A DNA stretch of 64,000 nt from Metabacillus sp. KUDC1714 (GTDB taxonomy: Bacteria; Bacillota; Bacilli; Bacillales; Bacillaceae). Positions within the stretch are counted from its first letter, which is position 1. Every line of letters begins with the position of its first letter. Where the stretch lies: contig NZ_CP055263.1 of assembly GCF_014217835.1 (NCBI RefSeq), forward strand, positions 1,240,001 to 1,304,000. Direction: 5' to 3'. A model generated the notes under the pieces. It was not told the origin of the DNA and searched no databases. It saw only the letters and a program-made list of their open reading frames with translations. Positions 19,144 to 29,870 of the stretch are shown here, in pieces. Made by a program: the position numbers and the translations under genes.

Positions 19144-22017
19144 TTACTGCGCAACTTCCTCTTTCTCTTTAATTAACTTTTTCATTCGGTCACGATCACG
19201 TTCAATTACTGGTTTTAAATATTTTCCAGTGTAGGACTTCTCATTGTTCATAATATCTTCTGGTGTTCCAACGCCAACGATTTGTCCGCCTTTGTCTCCA
19301 CCTTCCGGACCTAGGTCTACAAGATAGTCTGCCGCTTTAATAATATCTAGATTGTGTTCAATGACTAATACAGTATCACCGTTTTCTACTAGTCTTTGTA
19401 ATACTTTCAAGAGACGAGCAATATCATCTACATGTAGTCCTGTTGTAGGTTCGTCAAGAATGTATAAGGAACGGCCTGTTGAGCGTCTGTGTAATTCTGA
19501 AGCTAGCTTTACTCGTTGTGCTTCACCGCCGGACAATGTTGTTGCAGGTTGCCCTAGTGTGATATAGCCTAAGCCCACATCAAAGATGGTTTGAAGCTTA
19601 CGTTTAATCTTCGGAATGTTTTCAAAGAATTCCACAGCATTTTCTACTGTCATTTCAAGAATGTCTGAAATGTTTTTCCCTTTATAGGTAACTTCAAGAG
19701 TTTCACGATTGTAGCGTTTGCCATGGCATACCTCACAAGGAACATACACATCAGGAAGAAAGTGCATTTCGATTTTAATGATTCCATCTCCACGGCAAGC
19801 TTCACATCGTCCACCCTTCACATTAAAGCTAAAGCGGCCTTTTTTATATCCACGTACTTTTGCTTCATTCGTTGTTGCAAATACATCGCGGATATCATCA
19901 AACACACCCGTATATGTCGCAGGATTTGATCTTGGTGTTCGACCAATCGGAGACTGATCAATATCAATTACCTTTTCTAGGTGTTCAATTCCTTTTACCT
20001 CTTTATGCTCACCAGGCTTGGCTTTTGCATGGTGAAGCTTTTGCGCAAGTGATTTATGAAGAATTTCATTAACTAATGTACTTTTTCCTGATCCTGATAC
20101 TCCTGTTACAGCAATAAATGTACCTAGAGGGAACTTTACACTTACGTTTTTAAGGTTGTTTTCCTTGGCACCTTTGATCTCAATATATCGTCCATCATGC
20201 TTCCTACGTTCAAATGGTAATGGAATAAACTTTTTACCTAATAAGTATTGACCGGTTAACGAGTTAGCATCATTCATAACCTCTTCCGGTGTCCCTGCTG
20301 AAATAATCTGGCCCCCATGAATTCCTGCTCCTGGACCAATATCAATTAAATAATCAGCAGCAAGCATTGTATCTTCATCATGTTCAACAACAATTAGCGT
20401 GTTGCCAATGTCACGCATGTTTTGCATCGTCCCAATCAGGCGATCATTATCACGTTGATGTAAGCCAATTGATGGCTCATCAAGTATGTACAAAACACCT
20501 GTTAATCGTGAGCCAATTTGCGTGGCAAGCCTAATCCGCTGAGCCTCTCCACCAGATAAAGTACCAGCTGCGCGATTCAAGGTTAAATAATCGAGTCCAA
20601 CATTATTTAAAAACCCTAGGCGCTCACTAATTTCTTTTAAGATCTGGTTTGCAATGGTCTTTTCCTTTTCAGATAGCGAAACATGTTCGAAAAAGGTAAG
20701 GGAATCCTGTACAGACAGCTTCGTAATCTCACCAATGTGATTTCCATCTATTAAAACAGCGAGCGTTTCTTTCTTTAAACGATATCCTTTACAAGAAGGG
20801 CAATTTTGCTGACCCATATACTTTTCCATTTGCTCACGGATATAGTCTGAGCTCGTTTCTTTAAATCGTCGTTCAACATTTCGAACAACACCTTCAAATT
20901 GAATATAGTTCTCTCTAATTTGTCCAAAATCATTTTCATAACGGAAATAAATTTCTTCTCCGTCACTGCCAAACAAAATTTTATCCAGCAAGTGCTTTGG
21001 AATGTCTTTAACTGGAATTTCCAAATCAATTCCATAATGATTACATACTGCCTCAAGCAATTGTGGATAATACTGTGAGCTTGTTGGCTCCCACGGTGCA
21101 ATTGCATGCTGATGAAGCGAAAGATCTTTATTCGGAATAATTAGATCCAAGTCAACTTCAAGCTTTGTTCCAAGTCCGTCACATTCAGGACAAGCACCAA
21201 ATGGGCTATTAAATGAAAACATTCTTGGTTCTAGTTCTCCTATCGAGAAGCCACATTGTGGACAAGCATGGTGCTCACTAAAAAGCAGCTCTTCTTCACC
21301 CATCACATCAATTATAACTCTCCCTTCACCAAGTCGTAATGCTGATTCAAGGGAGTCTGCTAAACGAGAGGCAACACCTTCTTTGACGACAATACGGTCA
21401 ATCACAACTTCTATCGAATGTTTTTTATTTTTCTCTAATTCAATTTCATCAGATAGCTCCTGCATTTCACCATCAACACGAACACGGACATAACCTTGTT
21501 TCTTAATATCTTCAAATACCTTAGCATGTGTCCCTTTTCTACCAGAAACAATCGGTGCAAGAACTTGAAGCTTTGTTCGTTCAGGATAGTCTAGTATCCG
21601 ATCAACCATCTGTTCAATCGTTTGCGAAGATATTTCAATTCCATGGATTGGACATGTTGGTCGACCAACTCTTGCAAATAATAGACGTAAATAATCATAG
21701 ATTTCCGTTACCGTTCCAACTGTAGAACGTGGATTTCGACTCGTTGTCTTTTGATCGATTGAAATCGCAGGTGACAGTCCTTCGATCGCATCTACATCAG
21801 GTTTATCCATTTGTCCGAGGAATTGACGCGCATATGCTGATAAGGATTCAACATAACGTCTTTGTCCCTCTGCATAAATGGTGTCAAAAGCCAACGAAGA
21901 TTTACCTGAACCTGATAAACCAGTTAAAACAACAAGCTTATCACGCGGAATGGTGACATCTACATTTTTTAGGTTGTGAGCACGCGCTCCCTTCACAACG
22001 ATATGTTCCATTGCCAT
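19144..22017 (-). CDS. uvrA: excinuclease ABC subunit A
   Basis: UvrA is the damage-recognition ATPase of nucleotide excision repair and loads UvrB. The 957-residue protein has two ABC modules with Walker [13 protein letters not shown] near residue 31 and [12 protein letters not shown] near residue 640, signatures [12 protein letters not shown] and [12 protein letters not shown], and the zinc-binding cysteine pairs CPQC/CPEC and CEAC/CEVC. Length and start ([18 protein letters not shown]) match Bacillus UvrA. It starts seven bases after the uvrB stop, in the same SOS operon. Confidence 0.98.
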   Translation of the reverse strand: MAMEHIVVKGARAHNLKNVDVTIPRDKLVVLTGLSGSGKSSLAFDTIYAEGQRRYVESLSAYARQFLGQMDKPDVDAIEGLSPAISIDQKTTSRNPRSTVGTVTEIYDYLRLLFARVGRPTCPIHGIEISSQTIEQMVDRILDYPERTKLQVLAPIVSGRKGTHAKVFEDIKKQGYVRVRVDGEMQELSDEIELEKNKKHSIEVVIDRIVVKEGVASRLADSLESALRLGEGRVIIDVMGEEELLFSEHHACPQCGFSIGELEPRMFSFNSPFGACPECDGLGTKLEVDLDLIIPNKDLSLHQHAIAPWEPTSSQYYPQLLEAVCNHYGIDLEIPVKDIPKHLLDKILFGSDGEEIYFRYENDFGQIRENYIQFEGVVRNVERRFKETSSDYIREQMEKYMGQQNCPSCKGYRLKKETLAVLIDGNHIGEITKLSVQDSLTFFEHVSLSEKEKTIANQILKEISERLGFLNNVGLDYLTLNRAAGTLSGGEAQRIRLATQIGSRLTGVLYILDEPSIGLHQRDNDRLIGTMQNMRDIGNTLIVVEHDEDTMLAADYLIDIGPGAGIHGGQIISAGTPEEVMNDANSLTGQYLLGKKFIPLPFERRKHDGRYIEIKGAKENNLKNVSVKFPLGTFIAVTGVSGSGKSTLVNEILHKSLAQKLHHAKAKPGEHKEVKGIEHLEKVIDIDQSPIGRTPRSNPATYTGVFDDIRDVFATTNEAKVRGYKKGRFSFNVKGGRCEACRGDGIIKIEMHFLPDVYVPCEVCHGKRYNRETLEVTYKGKNISDILEMTVENAVEFFENIPKIKRKLQTIFDVGLGYITLGQPATTLSGGEAQRVKLASELHRRSTGRSLYILDEPTTGLHVDDIARLLKVLQRLVENGDTVLVIEHNLDIIKAADYLVDLGPEGGDKGGQIVGVGTPEDIMNNEKSYTGKYLKPVIERDRDRMKKLIKEKEEVAQ

Positions 22018-22024
22018 AATTGTT

Positions 22025-24010
22025 TCATCCTTCCGCTTTAAGCTCTAAAATTAAATCACGTAATTCAGCAGCACGTTCGAAGTTCAAAGCCTTTGCCGCT
22101 TCCTTCATTTCGTTTTCCATTTCTGAAATGACTTTGTCTCGTTCCTTTTTCGTCATCTTTGTCAATTTCTTCGTGATCGATGTTTCATACTCTTCCAGTT
22201 CTTCAGCTGCAACTGTTGCACGAATTACTTCACGAATATCTTTTTGAATTGTTTGTGGTGTTATGCCATGTTTTTCGTTGTATGCCTGTTGAATTTCACG
22301 GCGGCGTTTCGTTTCATTTAAGGCCAATTCCATTGAATTCGTTATCTTATCTGCGTACATAATAACATGCCCTGCTGCATTTCGTGCTGCACGACCAATT
22401 GTTTGGATAAGGGAACGCTCTGAACGTAAAAATCCTTCTTTGTCAGCGTCTAGGATCGCGACTAATGATACCTCTGGAATATCTAGCCCTTCTCTTAACA
22501 GGTTAATCCCAACAAGAACATCATATTTACCAAGTCTAAGCTCTCTTATTATTTCAATCCGCTCTAATGTTTTAATTTCTGAATGCAGATAATTTATCTT
22601 TATCCCAATTTCCTTTAAATAGTTCGTCAAGTCTTCAGACATTTTTTTCGTTAGTGTTGTGATTAGTACACGTTCATTTTTCGCCACTCTAGCATGGATT
22701 TCATCAATTAGATCATCTATTTGTCCTTCAATAGGACGGACATCAATGGTTGGATCTAAAAGTCCTGTTGGGCGAATAATTTGCTCGATCATTTCTGGAG
22801 TGTGTTCCATTTCATAAGGACCAGGTGTTGCAGAAACAAACACAATGTTTTCAATATGCTTTTCAAATTCTTCAAAGCGAAGTGGACGGTTATCCATAGC
22901 TGACGGCAAGCGAAAGCCGTGATCAACCAATACTTGCTTACGAGCCTGGTCACCATTAAACATACCCCTGATTTGCGGTAATGTAACATGTGATTCATCG
23001 ATGACAATCAAGAAATCATCGGGAAAGAAGTCAAGCAATGTATAAGGTGTTGAGCCTGCTGGACGAAGTGTTAAATGACGTGAATAGTTCTCAATCCCTG
23101 AGCAAAAGCCCATTTCTCTCATCATCTCAAGGTCATATCTTGTTCGCTGCTCAAGACGCTGTGCCTCAAGAAGCTTGCCATTTTCGCGCATTATGGCTAA
23201 ACGTTCCTCAAGCTCAGCCTCAATATTGACGATGGCCTTCTCCATCTTTTCTTCTCTAGTTACGAAGTGGGATGCAGGGAAAATCGCAACATGCTCACGC
23301 TCTCCTAAAATCTCACCTGTTAATGCGTCGACCTCACGAATCCGGTCGATTTCATCACCAAAGAACTCAACGCGAATACATTGCTCATCTCGGGAAACCG
23401 GGAAGATCTCAACAACATCCCCACGAACCCGAAAAGTACCCCGGCGGAAATCTATATCATTGCGTTCATATTGAACATCAACTAATTTTCTCAATAACTG
23501 GTTTCTTTCAACTTCCATGCCTGTTCTTAAAGAAACAACAAGCTCTTTATATTCCTCTGGAGAACCGAGGCCATAGATACACGAAACACTGGCAATAATG
23601 ATGACATCATTACGTTCAAATAAAGACGATGTAGCTGAGTGACGAAGCTTATCGATTTCATCATTAATACTTGCATCTTTTTCAATAAATGTATCGGTTT
23701 GTGGAACATATGCCTCAGGCTGATAATAATCGTAATAACTTACAAAATACTCAACAGCATTGTTTGGGAAAAAATCTTTGAACTCACTATATAGCTGCCC
23801 AGCTAATGTTTTGTTATGGGCAATAACCAATGTGGGTTTATTCACTTCTTTTATAAGATTTGAAACAGTAAAGGTTTTACCTGTTCCAGTTGCACCTAGC
23901 AATGTTTGATGTTTTTTTCCTTGCTGAATTCCATCGACTAATGACTGGATCGCCTTAGGCTGATCACCCTGTGGCTTGTATTTCGAGACTAATTCAAATT
24001 GCTCGCTCAC
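22025..24010 (-). CDS. uvrB: excinuclease ABC subunit B
   Basis: UvrB verifies damage and recruits UvrC. The 661-residue protein has Walker A GATGTGKT near residue 39, the DNA-inserting beta-hairpin region [13 protein letters not shown], the DESH box, helicase motifs V/VI ([26 protein letters not shown]) and a C-terminal UVR helix pair. The start is GTG at 24010 with GGAGG seven bases upstream. A perfect LexA box lies about 70 bp upstream. Confidence 0.98.
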   Translation of the reverse strand: MSEQFELVSKYKPQGDQPKAIQSLVDGIQQGKKHQTLLGATGTGKTFTVSNLIKEVNKPTLVIAHNKTLAGQLYSEFKDFFPNNAVEYFVSYYDYYQPEAYVPQTDTFIEKDASINDEIDKLRHSATSSLFERNDVIIIASVSCIYGLGSPEEYKELVVSLRTGMEVERNQLLRKLVDVQYERNDIDFRRGTFRVRGDVVEIFPVSRDEQCIRVEFFGDEIDRIREVDALTGEILGEREHVAIFPASHFVTREEKMEKAIVNIEAELEERLAIMRENGKLLEAQRLEQRTRYDLEMMREMGFCSGIENYSRHLTLRPAGSTPYTLLDFFPDDFLIVIDESHVTLPQIRGMFNGDQARKQVLVDHGFRLPSAMDNRPLRFEEFEKHIENIVFVSATPGPYEMEHTPEMIEQIIRPTGLLDPTIDVRPIEGQIDDLIDEIHARVAKNERVLITTLTKKMSEDLTNYLKEIGIKINYLHSEIKTLERIEIIRELRLGKYDVLVGINLLREGLDIPEVSLVAILDADKEGFLRSERSLIQTIGRAARNAAGHVIMYADKITNSMELALNETKRRREIQQAYNEKHGITPQTIQKDIREVIRATVAAEELEEYETSITKKLTKMTKKERDKVISEMENEMKEAAKALNFERAAELRDLILELKAEG

Positions 24011-24081
24011 GCAAAAGCCTCCATTCAGAAAGTTTCAATAGTAATAGTTTACCACATTTATATGGAAAATCACTAAAAATA

Positions 24082-24095
24082 CGAACTATAGTTCG
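24082..24095. promoter_or_regulatory. LexA (SOS) box of uvrBA
   Basis: CGAACTATAGTTCG matches the Bacillus LexA/DinR consensus CGAAC-N4-GTTCG exactly. The palindrome extends outward to AAATACGAAC on one side and GTTCGTATTT on the other. It lies about 72 bp upstream of uvrB, so repression by LexA and induction by DNA damage are expected. Confidence 0.93.
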
Positions 24096-24150
24096 TATTT
24101 TTTATTTAGGTATGTAAGATCGGTGTAATTCGGATGTTAATCGTTAATTT

Positions 24151-24336
24151 AATCTTGCAAGTTTGGCTTTGGATTTTGCAACTTTTTATGTTAATCTTGC
24201 AACTTTAGCTTAGAATTTTGCAAACTTGGGGAAATCTTGCAACTTTGGATGAAATTTTGCAACTTCTGCTCATAATCTTGCAAATTTTCATGATAATCTT
24301 GCAAATTCCGCCCATAATCTTGCAACTACTCCATCC
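24151..24336. repeat. array of nine ~21-bp AATYTTGCAA repeats
   Basis: AAT(C/T)TTGCAA cores start at 24151, 24172, 24193, 24214, 24233, 24253, 24274, 24295 and 24316; the spacing is 21 bp except one 19 and one 20. The 10-11 bases between cores vary, with some bias to end in CAT or ATG. The array lies between uvrB and the csbA terminator. It is not CRISPR: the repeats are too short and degenerate. The second array at 60924 has the same unit. Confidence 0.85.
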
Positions 24337-24352
24337 TTTACCTTCAACCAAA

Positions 24353-24378
24353 GAAAAAAGAGCACCACCAGGTAGCTC
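24353..24378 (-). terminator. terminator of csbA
   Basis: On the minus strand GAGCTACC pairs with GGTGCTC around a short loop and is followed by TTTTTT. It lies about 45 bp past the csbA stop. Confidence 0.65.
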
Positions 24379-24421
24379 CCATCTCTCTATTAAGTATATC
24401 TACTTTTGACGATACTCAAAC

Positions 24422-24655
24422 CTATTTCTTCCTTATTAACTCTGCTTTCATTTTTCGCGCATATAAATATCCTGCGACAAGTGAGATAATGTCCAATGCA
24501 ATGATAAGCGGATCGTCTGTAAATCCTCTTACATATGAAGCTATAAGTAGAGCCGCTGTTAAGGATGTACCAACATAGTGGTTATAGCACACTCTAGTAA
24601 AGAGGATAACGAGTAAAAACGGAAGGAATAACGCTAATATAACTTTTAAAACCAT
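24422..24655 (-). CDS. csbA: general stress membrane protein CsbA
   Basis: The 77-residue protein has two to three hydrophobic helices. The stretch LFLPFLLVILFTRVCYNHYVG, followed by LTAALLIASYVRGFTDD, matches B. subtilis CsbA, a sigma-B-controlled protein encoded next to uvrBA in the same order. GGAG precedes the ATG. I could not identify a clear sigma-B promoter. Its molecular function is unknown. Confidence 0.88.
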   Translation of the reverse strand: MVLKVILALFLPFLLVILFTRVCYNHYVGTSLTAALLIASYVRGFTDDPLIIALDIISLVAGYLYARKMKAELIRKK

Positions 24656-24688
24656 TATTGATCTCCTATTCGAAAAATAGTTTGGATG

Positions 24689-25129
24689 TTACAGAGAAAG
24701 GTTGTAGAAAAATACAGCATCCTCTTTCACATAGCCTAACTGTTCATAAAGAGCTTGAGCCTTTGTATTATCCTTTGTTGTTTCTAAAAGAATTCCAGCA
24801 GCTTTTGTTTCTAAAGCAAACTCTTTTGCCTGATTCATTAATGCTTTACCAACACCATGGCGACGATATGTTTCGGCTACGAATAAATCATTAAGCAGCC
24901 ATTTACGTTTCATACCTACTGATGTGAAAATGGGATACAGTTGAACAAACCCCATTGGACTTTCTCCATCCATTGCTAGAAAAATAACGGATTCATTAAA
25001 TCTCATACGTTCTTCAATAAAGGTCTTTGCTCCTTCAAGATCAGCTTGCTTGCCATAAAAAATTCTGTACTCATTAAATAAGGTTGACACAAGATCTATC
25101 TCTTTCAAAGCTGCACGAAAAATTTTCAA
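24689..25129 (-). CDS. GNAT family N-acetyltransferase
   Basis: The 146-residue GNAT protein has the acetyl-CoA loop motif A, LFVAETYRRHGVGKALM, preceded by the beta-strand region MGFVQLYPIF and followed by GILLETTKDNTKAQALYEQLGY (motif B). The substrate is unknown; the compact RimI-like form suggests a small molecule or protein N-terminus. The start is TTG at 25129 with AGGGATG close upstream. It is monocistronic. Confidence 0.8.
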   Translation of the reverse strand: MKIFRAALKEIDLVSTLFNEYRIFYGKQADLEGAKTFIEERMRFNESVIFLAMDGESPMGFVQLYPIFTSVGMKRKWLLNDLFVAETYRRHGVGKALMNQAKEFALETKAAGILLETTKDNTKAQALYEQLGYVKEDAVFFYNLSL

Positions 25130-25211
25130 CTAGCATCCCTCGCTTCAATTTAAAACTATGTATGAATTCACAAATAATCATACCATGTTCTATTTTATAA
25201 AGACTATTAAA

Positions 25212-25240
25212 TTAAAAAGGCTAACTCCGAAGAATTAGCC
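25212..25240 (-). terminator. terminator of prfC
   Basis: On the minus strand GGCTAA, a ten-base loop, TTAGCC is followed by TTTTT, eight bases past the prfC stop codon. Confidence 0.75.
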
Positions 25241-25247
25241 ATAAACA

Positions 25248-26834
25248 TTATTTTTGTGATGTGACACCTTGGTAGTCATTCTCTTCTAAAAGATCAACTA
25301 ACTCAATTTCCTTTTGATTTTCTAGGAAGTATCTTAGTGTAAATTCATTTTCAAAAAGAACAGCATAGGCACCAAAACGGTCGCGGACTAGCATGCTTCT
25401 TGAATCGAAGAAACGTTTTTCAAACTTTTCACTTTTAATCCATCGAGGAATTCGTTCCCCAAGTGATGTGAACTCGATATCGACATTGTATTCAGCCTTC
25501 ATCCGGTATTCAAACACTTCAAACTGGAGCTGACCAACTGCACCAAGGATCATTGAATCATTTAGTTCCTGTCTAAATAACTGAATGGCACCTTCTTGAA
25601 CAAGCTGTTCAATTCCTTTTCTGAATTGCTTCGACTTCATGACGTTTTTCGCTTGAACTCGTTTAAATAGTTCAGGTGGAAATTGTGGGAGCTCTTCATA
25701 ATGATACTGCCCTTTTCCTTCTATTAACGTATCCCCGATTTGATAAATATTTGGATCATAAATTCCAATGATATCTCCAGGATAAGCTTCATCCACCGTA
25801 TCACGGTCTTTTGCCATGAAGGCTTGTGTTTGGTTCAGCTTAATCGTTTTATTTGTACGACTTAGGTTTACACTCATTCCACGCTCAAACTTACCTGAAC
25901 ACACACGGAAAAAGGCAATACGATCACGGTGAGCCGGGTTCATATTCGCTTGAATCTTGAAGATATAGCCTGAGAATTGATCCTTTTCTGGTTCTACCAA
26001 GCCCTGGTCTGTTTTACGTGGCTGTGGCTGTGCAGCAAATTGTAGGAATGTATCAAAAAAGGTTTGTACACCAAAGTTAGCTAAAGCACTACCAAAAAAG
26101 ACAGGTGTAAGCTCGCCTTTTTGAACACGCTCAGTTGTAAACTCATTTCCAGCCTCTTCAAGGAGTTCGATTTCACCTAATGTATCTTGATAAACAGGTT
26201 CATCTGCTAATCCATGGTTGGCAATTTCACTGATAGGGAAAACTTCCTCTTCCTCATCACCTTTAAAACGGACAAATTGATCATTAAAACGATCGTAAAT
26301 TCCTAAAAATCGTTTTCCACTACCAACCGGCCAATTCATTGGGTATGACTCGATCCCAAGTACTTCTTCTATTTCAGAAAGAAGCTCTAATGGCTCTCTT
26401 CCTTCACGATCTAACTTATTAATAAACGTAAAAATTGGAATACCTCTCATGCGACAAACCTTAAAAAGCTTAATCGTTTGCGGCTCAACACCCTTTGTCG
26501 AATCAATAATCATGACTACACTATCAACCGCTGTTAATGTACGATACGTGTCCTCACTGAAATCTTCATGTCCAGGTGTATCCAAAATATTTACATGAAA
26601 CTCATGATATGGAAAGCTCATTACACTTGATGTAACAGAAATTCCACGTTTTTTCTCAATTTCCATCCAGTCAGATGCAGCATATTTACCAGTTTTCTTT
26701 CCCTTTACTGTCCCAGTAGAACGAATAATCTGACCAAAATATAATAACTTCTCTGTTAACGTCGTTTTACCAGCATCAGGGTGAGAAATGATAGCAAACG
26801 TACGTCGTTTATTTATTTCCTGTTGTAAGCTCAT
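25248..26834 (-). CDS. prfC: peptide chain release factor 3
   Basis: RF3 is a translational GTPase that recycles class I release factors. The 528-residue protein shows G1 [12 protein letters not shown], the [10 protein letters not shown] switch region, G3 [14 protein letters not shown] and G4 [10 protein letters not shown], then domains II and III. The frame is open 21 codons upstream, but [19 protein letters not shown] is the family start and AGAGGT precedes it. RF3 is not universal in Bacillaceae. Confidence 0.95.
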   Translation of the reverse strand: MSLQQEINKRRTFAIISHPDAGKTTLTEKLLYFGQIIRSTGTVKGKKTGKYAASDWMEIEKKRGISVTSSVMSFPYHEFHVNILDTPGHEDFSEDTYRTLTAVDSVVMIIDSTKGVEPQTIKLFKVCRMRGIPIFTFINKLDREGREPLELLSEIEEVLGIESYPMNWPVGSGKRFLGIYDRFNDQFVRFKGDEEEEVFPISEIANHGLADEPVYQDTLGEIELLEEAGNEFTTERVQKGELTPVFFGSALANFGVQTFFDTFLQFAAQPQPRKTDQGLVEPEKDQFSGYIFKIQANMNPAHRDRIAFFRVCSGKFERGMSVNLSRTNKTIKLNQTQAFMAKDRDTVDEAYPGDIIGIYDPNIYQIGDTLIEGKGQYHYEELPQFPPELFKRVQAKNVMKSKQFRKGIEQLVQEGAIQLFRQELNDSMILGAVGQLQFEVFEYRMKAEYNVDIEFTSLGERIPRWIKSEKFEKRFFDSRSMLVRDRFGAYAVLFENEFTLRYFLENQKEIELVDLLEENDYQGVTSQK

Positions 26835-26930
26835 TAGCAATACCTCTTTTAAATAAATTCGTGTTTCAAATATACTATAAAGATAAGGAAAGAACAATTT
26901 CTATATAGATGGAAATTGTTCTTTGAAACA

Positions 26931-26957
26931 GAAAAAAACAGGAGCTCGCCCCTGCTT
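26931..26957 (-). terminator. terminator after the small membrane protein
   Basis: On the minus strand CAGGGGCGAGCTCCTG forms a stem-loop followed by TTTTTT, about ten bases past the 55-residue gene. Confidence 0.65.
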
Positions 26958-26967
26958 TTCATCTTTC

Positions 26968-27135
26968 CTACCCTTTTTTTCTTTTATAATTGCTGATAGG
27001 ATCTCCATCAGAGTAGAGCATATCCCATGAACTTTTGTAGCGATATTTTTTCCCCCATACATGGATTAGCATTCTCAATCCTGTAATAAGGCTTAAAAGT
27101 AAAAGCGCGACAATTAAAAACAAGATTTCATTCAT
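26968..27135 (-). CDS. small single-span membrane protein, hypothetical
   Basis: The predicted protein has 55 residues: a single N-terminal membrane helix (ILFLIVALLLLSLITGLRML) and a basic, aromatic cytoplasmic tail (WGKKYRYKSSWDMLYSDGD). The ATG at 27135 follows GGGGGA by six bases; the longer frame adds ten codons without benefit. I do not recognise the family. It has its own terminator. Confidence 0.6.
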   Translation of the reverse strand: MNEILFLIVALLLLSLITGLRMLIHVWGKKYRYKSSWDMLYSDGDPISNYKRKKG

Positions 27136-27243
27136 ATCATTTCCCCCAATCATCCTTGTAGCCATATATATGTTTTCGCGCTAAAAACATGCGTAAAAGT
27201 TTTTGTTGGGGGGGAAATTTATTTCTTGATAATGAACTGACAT

Positions 27244-28230
27244 TTACGCAGCACTACTACCTCTTAAACGATCTAATAACACTGCCGCTACAATCACACC
27301 GCCTTTTACAACTAATTGCCAATAATAATTAACATCCATAAGTGTTAATCCATTACTAATCACACCCATGATGAGAACTCCAATAATCGTCCCTTGAATT
27401 CTACCTTTTCCTCCAGTTAAGCTTGTTCCACCTAAAATAACTGCAGCAATGGCATCTAGTTCATACATTTGTCCTGCAGTTGGCTGCCCAGAATACAATC
27501 TTCCTGCTAATACAACGCCACCTAAACCAGCTAATAAGCCACTAATGGAATAAACATTTATTAATGATTTTTCAACCTTGATTCCTGTTAAGCGTGCTGC
27601 TTCTTCGTTTCCACCAATTGCATAAATATGACGGCCAAACATTGTATATTTCAAAACAAAAAACATCACACCATAGACAAGAAGCATGATATAGATCGGT
27701 GTAGGTACTCCTAAAATAGCTCCACCACCAATAAATTTAAAGGTTTCATCTTGCAAAACAATTGGATAACCACCACTTATGACATAAGCAAGACCACGAA
27801 CATATGTAAAGCTCCCTAATGTAACGATAAATGAAGGTAGTTTGGTTTTTGCTGTAAAAAAGCCATTAATAAGTCCTACTGCATAACCTACCGCTGCACC
27901 TGATAGCATCGCAATAATTGGGTTGACTCCTGCAGCAGAAACCATTACAGAGATAACGCCAGATAAGGCAACTGTCGAACCAACTGATAAATCAATTCCA
28001 CCTGTTAAAATAACAATCGTCATTCCTGCTGCTAATATTGCAATAATCGAAACCTGCTTTAGAACATTTAACATATTTGCTGTATCTAAAAAGTTTGGTG
28101 CTGTAAACGAAAGAACAACACATAATAATAATAGAATCATAATCATGCCAAGACGATTCCATAAAGCATGAAAGATTTTGCCTAATTGAATGCTTTGAGA
28201 TGGTGAAGCGGTTTGAGTATTTACCCTCAT
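27244..28230 (-). CDS. ribose-type sugar ABC transporter permease (RbsC-like)
   Basis: The 328-residue integral membrane permease of the CUT2 class has 8-10 hydrophobic segments. Family motifs are GGIDLSVGSTVALSGV, FTYVRGLAYVISGGYPI and GGTSLTGGKGRIQGTIIGVLI. GGGGAG precedes the ATG. It is the last gene of the cassette, six bases after the ATPase gene. The sugar cannot be read; ribose-, fructose- and polyol-specific members look alike. No sugar kinase or RbsD follows, so it is not the canonical rbs operon. Confidence 0.88.
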   Translation of the reverse strand: MRVNTQTASPSQSIQLGKIFHALWNRLGMIMILLLLCVVLSFTAPNFLDTANMLNVLKQVSIIAILAAGMTIVILTGGIDLSVGSTVALSGVISVMVSAAGVNPIIAMLSGAAVGYAVGLINGFFTAKTKLPSFIVTLGSFTYVRGLAYVISGGYPIVLQDETFKFIGGGAILGVPTPIYIMLLVYGVMFFVLKYTMFGRHIYAIGGNEEAARLTGIKVEKSLINVYSISGLLAGLGGVVLAGRLYSGQPTAGQMYELDAIAAVILGGTSLTGGKGRIQGTIIGVLIMGVISNGLTLMDVNYYWQLVVKGGVIVAAVLLDRLRGSSAA

Positions 28231-28236
28231 TTTTCT

Positions 28237-29793
28237 TTACTCCCCTCTAGTAGCTAAGTGCATAATTTTTTCCTGTGTAGCTTCATCTCTCGACAGTTCT
28301 CCCGTTAATTTCCCTTCACTCATGACAAGGATTCGATCGCTAACCCCTAGAACTTCTGGCAGCTCAGAAGAAATCATTAATACTGCTAAACCTTCATCTG
28401 CAAGCTTTGAGACAATTTTGTGTATTTCAGTCTTTGCACCAATATCAACACCTCGCGTTGGTTCATCGAGGAGTAAAACCTTTGGTGAAATAGATAACCA
28501 TTTAGCAATAACTACCTTTTGTTGATTACCACCGCTTAGGTTTGAGACCTGCTGTTCGGGAGAGGCTATTTTTATATTTAGTTCTTGGATAAACTGGTCG
28601 GCACTGGCATTAACCTGTTTCCAATTAACAATTCCTGATTTGGAATGCCTTTTCAATTCGGCCATTAAAAGATTTTCCTTTACTGACATCGACAAGAATA
28701 AACCTTGTTCTTTCCGACTTTCAGGAACATGGGCAATTCCATTTGCCATCGCATTAATTGGCGATTTTATGTTTACAAGCTTTCCATCAACGTATATTTC
28801 TCCACTCTTCAATGTCGATACACCAAATAGTGCTCTAACCAGCTCTGTTCTGCCTGCACCTACAAGTCCTGCTAAACCAACAATTTCACCAGGATAAATT
28901 TTGAATGAAACATCCTTTACTATGGTGTTGTCAGATACATTTTTCAGCTCAAGAACTGGGGTAGCCCCATATGAAAGTGGCGCCTCAGAGACCTTTGTTC
29001 GATTAAATAAATCTTTTAGATCACGACCTACCATAAGCTTGACTAAGTGGTCGGGATTTGTCTCTTCAATTGGTCCGCTTCTGATCCACTCCCCATCTCG
29101 TAATACAGTGTATCGATTAGAAATCTTAAAAATTTCGTCCATCCGATGCGAAATATAAACGATCGCAACTCCTTGTTTTTTCAAATCGGCAATAATTTGA
29201 AACAGCTTCGAAATCTCTTTATCTGTTAGCGAAGCTGTTGGTTCATCCATAATTAGAACCTCTGCCTTAAAGGATAACGCTCGTGCGATCTCGACCATTT
29301 GTTGTTGTGCAACACTCAAGGTTGATACGAGTTGACGGGGACTTAGATTAGAGCCCATCGAATCTAATACCTTTTGTGCACGTTCATGTACCTCATCCCA
29401 TTTGACCATTCCTAGTCGGTTTCTCGGAAAAGTTGATCCCATTAAAATATTTTCACTGATTGTTAGATTAGGAGAGAGATTTAACTCCTGGTGAATTACA
29501 CTTATTCCTTTGTTCCTTGCATCAACAGGATCCTTCCATGATATAGGTTGACCTTTTAAATAGATCGTCCCGCCATCATGATCAGGAGAATGGATCCCTG
29601 CAAGGATTTTCATAAACGTTGATTTCCCAGCACCGTTCTCACCCATTAATGCGTGTACTTCACCTGGATAAAGCTCCATTCTCACATTGTTTAATACCTT
29701 TACTCCTGAGAAGGTTTTACTTATTCCTTCCATATTCAGTACCGGCATTTTTATCGAGTGTTGCTTTTTTATTACCTTTTCCTTAATCGCCAT
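28237..29793 (-). CDS. sugar ABC transporter ATP-binding protein (RbsA-like, duplicated)
   Basis: The 518-residue protein has two fused ABC domains as in CUT2 importers. The first has Walker A GENGAGKSTFMKIL and Walker B VLIMDEPTASLTDKEI. The second has the usual degenerate P-loop GLVGAGRTELVRALFG with LSGGNQQKVVIAKWL and LLLDEPTRGVDIGAK. GGGGTGATT precedes the ATG. It couples ATP hydrolysis to sugar import with the adjacent permease and binding protein. Confidence 0.92.
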   Translation of the reverse strand: MAIKEKVIKKQHSIKMPVLNMEGISKTFSGVKVLNNVRMELYPGEVHALMGENGAGKSTFMKILAGIHSPDHDGGTIYLKGQPISWKDPVDARNKGISVIHQELNLSPNLTISENILMGSTFPRNRLGMVKWDEVHERAQKVLDSMGSNLSPRQLVSTLSVAQQQMVEIARALSFKAEVLIMDEPTASLTDKEISKLFQIIADLKKQGVAIVYISHRMDEIFKISNRYTVLRDGEWIRSGPIEETNPDHLVKLMVGRDLKDLFNRTKVSEAPLSYGATPVLELKNVSDNTIVKDVSFKIYPGEIVGLAGLVGAGRTELVRALFGVSTLKSGEIYVDGKLVNIKSPINAMANGIAHVPESRKEQGLFLSMSVKENLLMAELKRHSKSGIVNWKQVNASADQFIQELNIKIASPEQQVSNLSGGNQQKVVIAKWLSISPKVLLLDEPTRGVDIGAKTEIHKIVSKLADEGLAVLMISSELPEVLGVSDRILVMSEGKLTGELSRDEATQEKIMHLATRGE

Positions 29794-29811
29794 ATGTAAT
29801 CACCCCTTGTT

Positions 29812-29857
29812 AGGGACAGTCCACACAGGCAGTCCCCACAGGCGGGGACTGTCCCCT
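29812..29857. repeat. GC-rich nested hairpin with GGGGACTGTCCCC palindrome
   Basis: The 78-bp gap between the binding-protein and ATPase genes holds GGGACAGTCC, AGTCCCC and the palindrome GGGGACTGTCCCC, which can pair in several ways. In the operon mRNA it would form a strong stem-loop. That could allow more binding protein than ATPase to be made; this role is inferred. Confidence 0.6.
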
Positions 29858-29870
29858 TTGGTTTAAAGAC

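Noticed and set aside
24151..24336. CRISPR-like spacing of short repeats
   Set aside because: Repeat cores are only about 10 bp and degenerate, spacers are 10-11 bp, and no cas genes are near.
24218..24409. Plus-strand open frame with IILQI repeats
   Set aside because: It is a by-product of the 21-bp repeat array (seven codons per unit) and has no ribosome binding site.
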